The translations under genes were made by a program, and so were the position numbers. A model generated the notes under the pieces. It was not told where the DNA came from and did no database searches. It was given only the letters and a program-made list of their open reading frames with translations. From Lysobacteraceae bacterium CU05-9 (GTDB taxonomy: Bacteria > Pseudomonadota > Gammaproteobacteria > Xanthomonadales > Xanthomonadaceae), in assembly GCA_007556525.1 (NCBI GenBank), contig SWJS01000001.1:278346-342345 (forward strand): a DNA stretch of 64,000 bases. Direction: 5' to 3'. Shown piece after piece: positions 56,579-64,000 of this stretch; the first letter of the stretch is position 1; each line of letters starts with the position of its first letter.

Positions 56579-59182
56579 TCAAACAAGTTTCTTCAAGCGA
56601 TAGAGCGCTTCCAACGCCTGTTTAGGTGTCAGTTCATCTGGATCCAGCGACGCCATGGCTTGCTCAAGCGCATTGGCGGGCTCGAACAGCTGAGTCTGGC
56701 GCGGGCGGTCGAGTTGCATCGGTGTCAACGGAGCGGTCGGAGCAGGGGTCATCTCCAACTCATTCAAGCGTGAGCGCGCGGCGGCGATGACGTGCTTCGG
56801 CAAACCGGCGAGCGCCGCAACCTGCAGACCATACGAACGCGAAGCAGGACCATCTTTAAGCGCATGCATGAAAACCAACCGATCCCCATGCTCCACCGCA
56901 TCAAGATGCACGTTCGCAACGCCGGGGGTCGACTCCGCCAGACGGGTCAATTCGAAATAGTGCGTGGCAAATAATGTGTACGAATGATTTTCGGTGGCGA
57001 GATGCAATGCTGCCGCTTCGGCCAACGACAGGCCGTCATACGTCGAAGTGCCACGACCAATCTCATCCATCAAGACCAACGATTCGCGCGTCGCGTGATG
57101 CAGGATGTATGCCGTCTCAGACATCTCAACCATGAAAGTTGATTGGCCTTTCGCAAGATCATCGCCCGCACCGATACGCGTCAAAATCCGATCAATCGGT
57201 CCCAGCACTACTTCCGACGCAGGCACAAATGAGCCCATGTAGGCGAGCAAAACGATCAAGGCATTTTGGCGCATGTATGTCGACTTACCGCCCATGTTCG
57301 GACCGGTAATGATCAAAAGGCGATTGCCGTCGTCGCTCAAAATCAAATCATTCGGCTCGCATGGTTCACTGCGAACGGCTTCAATTACCGGATGACGTCC
57401 ACGACAAATCCGAATGCCGGGATCGGCAACCAACGATGGCTTCGACCAATCCCGTTCGTGCGCGGTAAAGGCAAACGATGCCAGCACGTCGATCTGCGCG
57501 AGCGCTTCCGCACATTCCTTCAACGGCGCAAGATCTTCGTTCAATGCGTCGAGCAACTCCTCATAGAGGAACTTCTCGCGGGTCAATGAGCGTTCGCGCG
57601 CGGACAAAACCTTGTCCTCAAACTGCTTCAATTCTTCCGTGATGTAGCGTTCGGCGTTTGCAAGCGTTTGCCTGCGGGTGTAATGCGTCGGCGCCGTCGC
57701 AGATGCGGCCTTGGAAATTTCGATGTAATAACCATGCACGCGGTTGTAGCCAACCTTCAACGTCGAGATGCCCGACGTCTCACGTTCGCGCTGTTCGAGG
57801 TCAACAAGGAACTGATCGGCGTTCGTCGACAACTGGCGAAGCTCGTCCAGGTCCGCATCATAGCCATCGGCGATCACGCCACCATCGCGCAAAACCAACG
57901 CTGCGACCGGCAACAGCGCGCGTTGCAGCAACGAAGCCACTTCACCATGTGATCCAAGTTGTTCGCGCAGCGAACGCAGCAACGGTGAATCAAGATCGTT
58001 CAAAATTTCAGCTAACGATGGCAATGCCAACAATGCATCACGCAACGTCGTGAGATCGCGTGGACGTGCAGAGCGCAAAGCAACGCGCGTGAGAATCCGT
58101 TCGATGTCACCAAACGCACGCATTGCTTCGCGCACATCGTCATAACGATCTGAGCTCAACAATGTTTCGACGGCTTGCGATCGATGTGCGATGACGCGTT
58201 GATCACGCAACGGGCGATGCAACCAACGTCGCAACAGACGTGCGCCCATGGGTGAGCTCGTCTCATCAAGAATGCCGAGCAACGTGTTGCGTGTATCGCC
58301 ATCGACGCGTGTGTCGAGTTCAAGATGACGGCGCGTTGCCGCATTCATCGCAATGGCATCATCGCCGGATTCAACGGAGATTGCGGTGAGGTGGGGGAGG
58401 GATTGCTTCTGGGTTTCTTCGAGATAACCGAGCAAACCTGCTGCAGCACCAACTGCCAATGGCATCTCGTGAATGCCAAACGATTGCAAATCATGCACGC
58501 CAAAAAACCGTTGCAACTGTTTCGTGCCACTGTCCGGATCAAACAACCACGGCGCACGGCGTCGCGAACCCGAACGTGATTCGAGAAACGCGAATTCGTC
58601 GTCGTCATCGGGATACAGCAATTCCGCCGGATCCAAACGCGCGAGTTCCGTTTCCAACGCATCGAACGACGAAACTTGATTCGCGAGGAAACGTCCGCCG
58701 GAGAGATCGACCCAGGCGAGACCGTATGAATTTTTACCTCGAGTAACCGCCATCAACAAATTGTCGCGACGGTCAGGCAATAACGCTTGATCGGTGACGG
58801 TACCTGGCGTGACGACACGAACGACTTTGCGCTCGACCAATCCCTTGCTCAACGCAGGATCGGAAACCTGTTCGCAGATCGCGACGGATTCACCGAGTGC
58901 GACCAAACGTGCGAGATAACCTTCAGCGGCGTGATAGGGGACACCGCACATCGGAATCGGCTGGCCAGCGGAATTGCCCCGTTGCGTCAGCGTGATGTCG
59001 AGAAGCTTCGCCGCCTTGCGCGCATCGTCATAGAACAATTCGTAGAAATCGCCCATGCGGAAAAACAGCAACACGTCCGGATACTCGGACTTCGCCGCAA
59101 AAAACTGCTTCATCAACGGCGTATGCTCGCCCGCATCGCGTCCCTTGGCGGAGGATTTGGATTTCGGGGCGGAGTCGGACAT
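56579..59182 (-). CDS. mutS: DNA mismatch repair protein MutS
   Basis: The 867-residue product is MutS. The mismatch-reading Phe-X-Glu lies in [13 protein letters not shown]. Domain order is the standard mismatch-binding, connector, clamp and ATPase. The ATPase has [13 protein letters not shown] (Walker A), [10 protein letters not shown] (Walker B and signature) and FATHYFELT. It starts with ATG 59182 and has no close upstream partner. Confidence 0.97.
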   Translation of the reverse strand: MSDSAPKSKSSAKGRDAGEHTPLMKQFFAAKSEYPDVLLFFRMGDFYELFYDDARKAAKLLDITLTQRGNSAGQPIPMCGVPYHAAEGYLARLVALGESVAICEQVSDPALSKGLVERKVVRVVTPGTVTDQALLPDRRDNLLMAVTRGKNSYGLAWVDLSGGRFLANQVSSFDALETELARLDPAELLYPDDDDEFAFLESRSGSRRRAPWLFDPDSGTKQLQRFFGVHDLQSFGIHEMPLAVGAAAGLLGYLEETQKQSLPHLTAISVESGDDAIAMNAATRRHLELDTRVDGDTRNTLLGILDETSSPMGARLLRRWLHRPLRDQRVIAHRSQAVETLLSSDRYDDVREAMRAFGDIERILTRVALRSARPRDLTTLRDALLALPSLAEILNDLDSPLLRSLREQLGSHGEVASLLQRALLPVAALVLRDGGVIADGYDADLDELRQLSTNADQFLVDLEQRERETSGISTLKVGYNRVHGYYIEISKAASATAPTHYTRRQTLANAERYITEELKQFEDKVLSARERSLTREKFLYEELLDALNEDLAPLKECAEALAQIDVLASFAFTAHERDWSKPSLVADPGIRICRGRHPVIEAVRSEPCEPNDLILSDDGNRLLIITGPNMGGKSTYMRQNALIVLLAYMGSFVPASEVVLGPIDRILTRIGAGDDLAKGQSTFMVEMSETAYILHHATRESLVLMDEIGRGTSTYDGLSLAEAAALHLATENHSYTLFATHYFELTRLAESTPGVANVHLDAVEHGDRLVFMHALKDGPASRSYGLQVAALAGLPKHVIAAARSRLNELEMTPAPTAPLTPMQLDRPRQTQLFEPANALEQAMASLDPDELTPKQALEALYRLKKLV

Positions 59183-59313
59183 GCAGGAAATTCAGGCGTT
59201 TTGGGTGAATCCACCATTATCGAAGCCCCAGCTGAATCCGTCAATTTGCGCACGACACGCTATTAACCCAAACTCGGTTAACCTCGAAGCATCAATTCAC
59301 GGAGTCTTTTTTC

Positions 59314-59874
59314 ATGAAAAAACCCCTGCTAACCCTCGCCATCTCCGCATCCGTTCTGGCACTCGCCTCATGTTCAACCGTTAGCAACGTCGTCGATCGC
59401 CTCGGTATCGGTGATCGTGTCACCATGCACGCCGTCGATGCCACCGGCGTGAAAGGCTCTGTCGGCACCATCTCGTTGACGTCGACGGGCTCGAAGGGCG
59501 TTATGTTTTCGCCGTCATTGAAGGGCTTACCACCTGGAACTTTTGGCTTCCACATCCACGCCAACGGTTCGTGTGACCCTGCAATGGTAGATGGCAAAAT
59601 GACCGCCGCCGCAGCCGCCGGCAGCCACTACGATCCGGACAACGCGGGCAAGCATGGTCCACCTGAAGGCCCAGGTCACCGTGGCGATCTTCCGGTTCTC
59701 GTTGTCGATGCAAATGGCGTCGCCGAACGCACTGTCATCTCCACGCGTCTCACGCTTGATGAGATTAAAGGCCGCGCAATCATGATCCACGCAGGTGGTG
59801 ATAACTACTCCGATTCACCGGCACCACTTGGTGGCGGCGGTGCGCGCATGTACTGTGGTGTCATCAAGAAATAA
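59314..59874 (+). CDS. sodC: Lipoprotein Cu/Zn superoxide dismutase
   Basis: The 186-residue product has a lipoprotein signal with lipobox LASC (Cys20), so it is probably membrane-anchored in the periplasm. Cu/Zn ligands are complete: His80 and His82 (FHIHANG), His105 (SHYDPDNAGKHG), His114, His122, Asp125 (GHRGDL) and His159 (IMIHAGGDNYSD). Cys87 and Cys181 can form the structural disulfide. It detoxifies external superoxide. It is followed by a strong terminator. Confidence 0.95.
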   Translation: MKKPLLTLAISASVLALASCSTVSNVVDRLGIGDRVTMHAVDATGVKGSVGTISLTSTGSKGVMFSPSLKGLPPGTFGFHIHANGSCDPAMVDGKMTAAAAAGSHYDPDNAGKHGPPEGPGHRGDLPVLVVDANGVAERTVISTRLTLDEIKGRAIMIHAGGDNYSDSPAPLGGGGARMYCGVIKK

Positions 59875-59902
59875 TCGGTGTTGTATTTTATTCACGAACA
59901 TG

Positions 59903-59929
59903 AAACCCCTTATTTTAAGGGGTTTTTTT
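59903..59929 (+). terminator. Terminator after sodC
   Basis: The stem AAACCCCTT/AAGGGGTTT with a 5-nt loop leads into seven T residues, 29 nt after the sodC stop. Confidence 0.92.
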
Positions 59930-60050
59930 GTTGTTGGCCGTATGTTGTAAACACAGCGTGTTCGTTTCATCAAAGGAATTGAACGATTGAATTTGGCGAC
60001 CCCGATTACTCTGATCTCACATTCACAACACTTCGAAAGAGGAGTCCCAA

Positions 60051-60347
60051 ATGGAACGCATCGAACAATACACTGAGCAATTCAAGTCCGAATACAACAA
60101 GGCACCGTATTATCAGGACGGCCGCAAGTGGGAAGACTACGAGCCTGCATACCGCTACAGCTATGATCAGTACAAAACTGAAGCTGGCCGCAAGTGGGAC
60201 GACGTCGAAGCCAATCTCGAAAATGGCTGGGACAAGGTGAAGGGTCAGTCGAAGCTGGCTTGGGCGGAAGCGAAGGAAGCCGTCCGTGATGGTTGGCATA
60301 AGCTCGAGCGCGCAATGCCGGGTGATGCTGACGGTGACGGTCGATAA
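60051..60347 (+). CDS. Small hydrophilic Tyr/Trp-rich protein of unknown function
   Basis: The 98-residue product is strongly charged, with no signal peptide or membrane span. It has spaced motifs YQDGRKWEDYEPAYRYSYD and YKTEAGRKWDDVEANLENGW (two GRKWxD units about 25 residues apart) and ends with DADGDGR. EPAYRYGY/RWDDVE-type stretches are known from small proteins annotated only as hypothetical, often stress-related. AGAGGAG lies before ATG 60051. It has its own terminator, so it is probably an abundant monocistronic transcript. Confidence 0.75.
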   Translation: MERIEQYTEQFKSEYNKAPYYQDGRKWEDYEPAYRYSYDQYKTEAGRKWDDVEANLENGWDKVKGQSKLAWAEAKEAVRDGWHKLERAMPGDADGDGR

Positions 60348-60365
60348 ATCGACTCGTCAAGTTAT

Positions 60366-60468
60366 AGGTAGAGTTAGACTATCTAGTATTAAGCCCTGCG
60401 CTAGCCGCGGGGCTTTTTTGTGGGCGGAGCCCCGTTTTCACTAAATCGTCTACCTCTACCTCTAACTC
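60366..60468. repeat. Split inverted repeat of hexamer units flanking a terminator
   Basis: AGGTAGAGTTAGAC (60366-60379) is matched in inverted sense by the block around 60448-60468. That block contains TCTACC, TCTACC, TCTAAC in tandem. The terminator at 60391-60419 sits between the arms. It resembles the repeat-built hairpins at 8508, 52569 and 56491 in construction, not in exact sequence. Confidence 0.6.
60391..60419 (+). terminator. Terminator after the small hydrophilic protein
   Basis: The 10-bp stem AAGCCCTGCG/CGCGGGGCTT (one T-G pair) has loop CTAGC and six T residues at 60414-60419. Confidence 0.92.
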
Positions 60469-60515
60469 AATATCACATCGCGCAGCGATAGGTGATATTA
60501 TTGTGATATCACAAT
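60469..60515 (+). promoter_or_regulatory. Operator-like palindrome cluster before the SPFH gene
   Basis: AATATCACATCGC and GCGAT-AG-GTGATATT form a 13-bp hairpin (60469-60499). The 16-bp perfect palindrome ATTGTGATATCACAAT follows immediately (60500-60515). The half-site GTGATAT/ATATCAC occurs four times in 47 bp. The cluster ends just before the ribosome-binding site (AAAAGGA) of the SPFH gene, so a repressor bound here would block expression. Confidence 0.65.
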
Positions 60516-60531
60516 TAAAAGGACCCCCGTG

Positions 60532-61437
60532 ATGTCATCGAACGAATCCACCAACCTGGTTTTGAACCACGAAACCAAGGCCCAAACGAACTCCGGCTAT
60601 TTGATGTTGCTGCTATTGCTCGTCACGATTGGCGCGATGGCATGGAGTGTCATGAATGCGACGCGATACGAAGAGCCGGGGATGATGCAGATTGCGCCGA
60701 TATTTTTGACAGGGTTGATCTTCAGCCTGATCGCGAAAGGGTTCTATTTGTTGCAGCCGAATGAAGCGGCGGCGATCCAGTTGTTTGGCAGCTACAAGGG
60801 CACGGACCGCACGACGGGTTTGCGCTGGGTGTGGCCATGGATGAGTAAGAAAAAAATCTCCGTCCGCATCCACAACGTCACTTCCGATCGGTTGAAGGTC
60901 AACGATAAGCGCGGTAATCCCGTGGAAATTGCAGCGAACGTGGTGTGGCGTGTGCAAGATACGGCGCAGGCGTTGTTCGACGTCGATGACTATCGCGAGT
61001 TCGTCAACATCCAGATTGAATCAGCGGTGAGGGCGATTGGCTCGAAGTATCCGTATGATGATTTTGACCATGACGAATTGACGTTGCGTGGCGATGGCGA
61101 TCATGTCGCAACCGAGTTGACGGCAGAGTTGCAAGACCGCGTTCGTGCTGCCGGTGTGATCATCGATGAAACGCGTTTGACGCACTTGGCGTATGCGCAG
61201 GAAATTGCGGGCGCGATGTTGCGTCGTCAACAAGCGCAAGCGGTTGTTGCTGCACGTCAGACGTTGGTTGAAGGTGCAGTGGGCATGGTCGAAATGGCAC
61301 TGGACCAACTGTCGCAAAAGAACGTCGTTGAACTCGATGACGAACGTCGCGCGGCGATGGTGTCGAATTTGATGGTGGTTTTGTGCGGTGAACGTGACAC
61401 GCAACCGATCGTCAACGCCGGCTCGCTGTATCAGTAA
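60532..61437 (+). CDS. SPFH (band 7) domain membrane protein
   Basis: The 301-residue product has two N-terminal membrane segments (GYLMLLLLLVTIGAMAWSV and IAPIFLTGLIFSLIAKGFYL) and then an SPFH domain (LLQPNEAAAIQLFGSYKGTD, ERLTHLAYAQEI-like ETRLTHLAYAQEIAGAML). A helical tail with RRQQAQAVVAARQTLVEG follows. SPFH proteins scaffold membrane microdomains and protease complexes. ATG 60532 is preferred to GTG 60529 on ribosome-site spacing. The gene is coupled to a ribbon-helix-helix protein 2 nt downstream. Confidence 0.88.
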   Translation: MSSNESTNLVLNHETKAQTNSGYLMLLLLLVTIGAMAWSVMNATRYEEPGMMQIAPIFLTGLIFSLIAKGFYLLQPNEAAAIQLFGSYKGTDRTTGLRWVWPWMSKKKISVRIHNVTSDRLKVNDKRGNPVEIAANVVWRVQDTAQALFDVDDYREFVNIQIESAVRAIGSKYPYDDFDHDELTLRGDGDHVATELTAELQDRVRAAGVIIDETRLTHLAYAQEIAGAMLRRQQAQAVVAARQTLVEGAVGMVEMALDQLSQKNVVELDDERRAAMVSNLMVVLCGERDTQPIVNAGSLYQ

Positions 61438-61439
61438 TC

Positions 61440-61631
61440 ATGTCTGCCAAAAAAGCGTTCCCGCTCCGGCTGGATCCCGCGTTATACGCTGCACTTGAAA
61501 TGCTCGCTGCCACGGAATTGAGAAGCGTCAACGCGCAGGTCGAGTTGCTGTTGCGCGAAGCGATGACGCTGCGGGGAGTGAAGTTGAAGGCGCCGCAGGT
61601 CATTCCCCGCGGTCGCCCTCCGAGCAAGTAA
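61440..61631 (+). CDS. Arc-type ribbon-helix-helix protein
   Basis: The 63-residue product has a ribbon-helix-helix pattern: a beta-strand KKAFPLRLDPALYAALEMLA and a second helix SVNAQVELLLREAM, then a basic tail. RHH proteins bind DNA as dimers on short palindromes. Directly following the SPFH gene and its palindrome cluster, it is a natural candidate autoregulator. Partnership with SPFH proteins is seen in other proteobacteria, where such genes are sometimes labelled antitoxin-like; no toxin is visible here. Confidence 0.8.
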   Translation: MSAKKAFPLRLDPALYAALEMLAATELRSVNAQVELLLREAMTLRGVKLKAPQVIPRGRPPSK

Positions 61632-61639
61632 TCAAGTGA

Positions 61640-62041
61640 TTACGCCTTCACGACTTCGCCATCTTCCTTGGTGAAGTCGCTTGGCAACGGCGGCAAAATC
61701 TCCGTCACCACTTCACTCGGTCGCGCCAACCGAACGCCCATATCCGTCACGACAATCGGGCGTTGGATGTATTTCGGATTCGCCACGAGCAGATCTAGAA
61801 TTGCATCATCGCTCAATGATTCGTCAGCCAATCCGGACTCCGCATAACCGTCCTGTTTAGTACGCAGAATGTCGCGGGGTTTGAGGCCGGCTTTTTGCAG
61901 CAAATCTTTCAATTCCGCAGCGGAAGGCGTGTCCTTCAAGTATTCGATGACTTCGGGTTCGACGCCCGCGTGACGCATGATCGCGAGCGTGTTTCGCGAG
62001 GTGCCGCACATGGGGTTGTGAAAAATTTTCGCAGTTATCAC
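61640..62041 (-). CDS. arsC: Arsenate reductase (glutaredoxin-type)
   Basis: The 133-residue product matches plasmid-type ArsC: HNPMCGTSRNTL with catalytic Cys12, and the substrate arginines in ILRTKQDG and QRPIVVTDMGVRLARPSEVV. The C-terminal FTKEDGEVV is also typical. No arsR or arsB lies nearby, so it is a stand-alone gene. Related ArsC-family proteins without arsenate activity exist, but the key residues here are complete. Confidence 0.9.
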   Translation of the reverse strand: MITAKIFHNPMCGTSRNTLAIMRHAGVEPEVIEYLKDTPSAAELKDLLQKAGLKPRDILRTKQDGYAESGLADESLSDDAILDLLVANPKYIQRPIVVTDMGVRLARPSEVVTEILPPLPSDFTKEDGEVVKA

Positions 62042-62085
62042 CGAATCTCCGTGTTCAATCGAGTTGTGCCTAGTATAGTGGTGCG

Positions 62086-62595
62086 ATGTCGAACGTTCCG
62101 TTACACCTCACCGACGCCGCGCTGACTGCGCTCGGGACGAAAGTGGGCCATCGCGCCCGCGACCTGCATCAAACTCTGGTGACGGCCGAGAGCTGCACGT
62201 CGGGTTGGATTGCCAAAACTTTGACCGACGCCCCCGGTTCCTCCGCTTGGTTCGACTCCGGTGTGGCGGTTTATTCCTATGAAGCGAAGCAAGCGTTACT
62301 CGGCGTGCAGGCATCGACGCTGGAGCAGTTTGGTGCAGTCTCGCGCGAATGCGTGGTCGAGATGGTGTCGGGTGCTTTGACGCGATCGGGTGCTTCGTTG
62401 GCGGTCGCCGTGACGGGCATTGCAGGTCCTTCAGGCGGGACGGAGGATAAGCCAGTCGGGACGGTCTGGATCGGCTGGAAGCAACGCGGAAATTATACGG
62501 TTGCGGAAGTTTTTCACTTCGATGGCGACCGTGATGAGGTGCGCCGCCGTGCGGTATGGCAAGCGCTGACGGGTTTGCGCGAATTACTCAAATGA
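62086..62595 (+). CDS. pncC: CinA-family nicotinamide-nucleotide amidohydrolase
   Basis: The 169-residue product is the C-terminal CinA domain as a stand-alone protein (TAESCTSGWIAKTLTDAPGSS, GIAGPSGGTEDKPVGTVWI). It converts nicotinamide mononucleotide to nicotinic acid mononucleotide in NAD recycling. In many Xanthomonadaceae a similar gene precedes lexA-recA, but that is not the case here. Confidence 0.92.
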   Translation: MSNVPLHLTDAALTALGTKVGHRARDLHQTLVTAESCTSGWIAKTLTDAPGSSAWFDSGVAVYSYEAKQALLGVQASTLEQFGAVSRECVVEMVSGALTRSGASLAVAVTGIAGPSGGTEDKPVGTVWIGWKQRGNYTVAEVFHFDGDRDEVRRRAVWQALTGLRELLK

Positions 62596-62626
62596 TTAAC
62601 TGACGCATCAGGAGATGGAGTTGAAG

Positions 62627-64000
62627 ATGGTTTTGAAATTTTTCATGGCGGCTGCAACTCTTTCTTTCGCGATGTCGGCGCAGGCGGGCGAGACTTTATT
62701 AACCGCCAAAACAATCCGCACCATCGACACCAATGTCTCTTCGGCAACCGCGATGGTTTACGACGACACCGGCAAAATTCTCGCACTCGGCGACGCTGCC
62801 ACACTCCGCGCGAAGTATCCGAAGGCGAAGACGCTCGACGTTGGCGATGCCACCGTCATTCCCGGAATGATCGATGCGCACGGACATTTGTTGAGTCTGG
62901 GCACCACGCATTTGCGCCCGAATTTGACTGGGACAAACAGTAAGGCGGAGATCGTTGGGAAGCTGGTGGATTTTGTCAGGAAAATGGATCTGCCCAAAGG
63001 CGCCTGGCTCGTCGGTCGTGGCTGGGATCAAAATCGCTGGACCGAAAAACAATTTCCGACCGCCGCCGATCTCGATGAAGCGTTTCCCGATCGACCCGTT
63101 TGGATGCGCCGGATTGATGGACATGCGGCTTGGGCGAATAGCGCTGCTCTGAAATTGGTCAAGCGTGATTTGTCCGGAACGTGGCAACCTGAGGGTGGTC
63201 GGATTGAACGGGATGCGTCAGGCAAACCGACCGGTGTTTTCGTCGACGGTGCAATGGATTTGGTCGAGTCGCTGATTCCTGACAGTGATCCTGCAACGAT
63301 GGAAAAAGCCTTGAAATTAGGCATGCAGGACATGGTCGCCAACGGTCTCACGGGCGTGCATGATGCCGGCGTGTCGTTGTCGGAAATGCGTCTTTACATG
63401 AAGCTCGCCGATCGTAACGAGTTGCCTGTGCGAATCACTGCGTGGGCGGACGGTGATGGCGCGGCATTGGATTGGCTGTGTTCGAACGGGTTGTATCAGC
63501 ATCCATCGCAACGTCTGAAAATGCGCACGGTCAAGCTCTACGCCGATGGTGCTTTGGGTTCGCGCGGCGCTGCGTTGTTGAAAGATTACAGTGATGATCA
63601 CGGCAATATGGGATTGCTCGTCACCAAGCCGGATGACTTGTTGCGCATCGTCGAGAAAGCGCGCAGATGTAAGGTGCAAGTCGCAACGCACGCCATTGGT
63701 GATCGCGGCAACCGCATCGTGATCGACACCTACGCGAAGGTTCTCGGCACTGCTGCTTCTTCGACGGATCATCGTTGGCGCGTTGAGCATGCGCAAGTTG
63801 TCGAGCTCGGTGATATCGCGCGTTTCGCTCCGTTGCATCTGATTGCCTCGATGCAGCCGACGCATGCGACATCTGACATGCCGTGGGCGGAAGACCGTGT
63901 CGGCTCTGCGCGTATCCAAGGTGCATACGCCTGGCGAAAAATGCGCGACTCCAGCGTTCCTCTCGCATTCGGTTCGGATTTCCCGATCGAATCCGTCGAC
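62627..64000 (+). CDS. Secreted YtcJ-like amidohydrolase, C-terminus outside window
   Basis: I translated 458 residues from ATG 62627 to the window edge, where the frame is still open. A signal peptide (FFMAAATLSFAMSAQA, cleavage before GE) is followed by an amidohydrolase-3 domain with VIPGMIDAHGHLL, the KLYADGALGSRGAALL motif, ATHAIGDRGN, VEHAQVV and PLAFGSDFPIES. This is the YtcJ-like family of exported metal-dependent hydrolases; substrate unknown. ATG 62615 (four codons longer) is an alternative start, but the GGAG before 62627 suits the shorter form. Confidence 0.88.
   Translation, partial: MVLKFFMAAATLSFAMSAQAGETLLTAKTIRTIDTNVSSATAMVYDDTGKILALGDAATLRAKYPKAKTLDVGDATVIPGMIDAHGHLLSLGTTHLRPNLTGTNSKAEIVGKLVDFVRKMDLPKGAWLVGRGWDQNRWTEKQFPTAADLDEAFPDRPVWMRRIDGHAAWANSAALKLVKRDLSGTWQPEGGRIERDASGKPTGVFVDGAMDLVESLIPDSDPATMEKALKLGMQDMVANGLTGVHDAGVSLSEMRLYMKLADRNELPVRITAWADGDGAALDWLCSNGLYQHPSQRLKMRTVKLYADGALGSRGAALLKDYSDDHGNMGLLVTKPDDLLRIVEKARRCKVQVATHAIGDRGNRIVIDTYAKVLGTAASSTDHRWRVEHAQVVELGDIARFAPLHLIASMQPTHATSDMPWAEDRVGSARIQGAYAWRKMRDSSVPLAFGSDFPIESVD

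Noticed and set aside
61440-61631. RHH gene as an antitoxin of a toxin-antitoxin pair
   Set aside because: The coupled partner is an SPFH membrane protein with no toxin features, and no small toxin gene is adjacent.
61629-61642. Short palindrome TAATCA-AG-TGATTA over the RHH gene stop as an RHH operator
   Set aside because: It is short and at the wrong end of the operon; the cluster at 60469-60515 is a far better candidate.
1-64000. tRNA, rRNA, insertion sequences, prophage or integrase genes
   Set aside because: I looked through the gaps and found no cloverleaf-like segment, transposase, integrase or terminal repeat; no covariance-model search could be run.

Overview
The window reads as a typical chromosomal segment of a gammaproteobacterium of the family Xanthomonadaceae (Lysobacteraceae). 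The clearest marker is the arginine cluster at 16.3-23.9 kb: N-acetylornithine carbamoyltransferase (argF'), argG, an M20 deacetylase, a fused acetylglutamate kinase/synthase, a GNAT protein, argC and argH. This acetylated-citrulline route is characteristic of Xanthomonas, Xylella and relatives. A DksA with a long Ala/Lys-rich N-terminal arm, FolE2 and the ubiG-gph pair agree. G+C looks moderate by eye, lower than most Xanthomonas. TTG and GTG starts are common. Genes are tightly packed, with many 4-nt ATGA or GTGA overlaps. I found no rRNA, tRNA, insertion sequence, prophage or CRISPR array.

Layout. 0-4.2 kb: acetoacetyl-CoA reductase (cut by the window edge), gluQ, htpX, and the divergent epmB/efp pair. 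4.2-8.5 kb: a plus-strand run of an MTA/SAH deaminase-like hydrolase, ubiG, gph, a phytoene-synthase-like protein and folE2. 8.6-15.5 kb: minus-strand runs yidD-pyrC-M23 peptidase and cysS-sufE-MFS, separated by the plus-strand dksA fusion. 15.6-23.9 kb: a small secreted protein, a possible Arg-codon leader with a terminator, and the arg operon. 23.8-32 kb: a phytase-esterase-like protein, hisS followed by a histidine ammonia-lyase with a large insertion, the mtnBDC methionine-salvage operon and an amino-acid permease. 32.2-38 kb: a NUDIX protein, large palindromes, EfpL, and leucine/branched-chain catabolism genes (SDR, HMG-CoA lyase, methylcrotonyl-CoA carboxylase alpha, enoyl-CoA hydratase).

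38-45.3 kb: a Fur-box-controlled feoA-feoB-Cys-rich-protein operon, a GNAT protein, radA, ypjD, moaD-moaE and ffh. 45.3-49.8 kb: two consecutive DUF898(YjgN)-M48 peptidase pairs, apparently an old tandem duplication of a functionally undescribed membrane module. 49.9-52.6 kb: rpsP-rimM-trmD-rplS and hslR. 52.6-59.2 kb: fdhD and an FdhF/YdeP-like molybdoenzyme, a DUF937 protein and mutS. 59.3-64 kb: lipoprotein SodC, a small hydrophilic protein, an SPFH protein with a ribbon-helix-helix partner behind an operator-like palindrome cluster, arsC, pncC and a secreted amidohydrolase cut by the window end.

Most of the window is housekeeping. The least explained signals are: (1) the Arg-codon leader and terminator placed 26 bp before argF'; (2) the duplicated DUF898-M48 pairs, one with an extra domain in the peptidase; (3) a set of intergenic hairpins built from 6-7-nt repeat units and a separate 52-bp near-perfect palindrome, mostly between convergent genes; (4) the DksA fusion that has lost its zinc-finger cysteines; (5) the SPFH/RHH pair with its palindromic upstream region; and (6) the ammonia-lyase with an insertion of about 60 residues.
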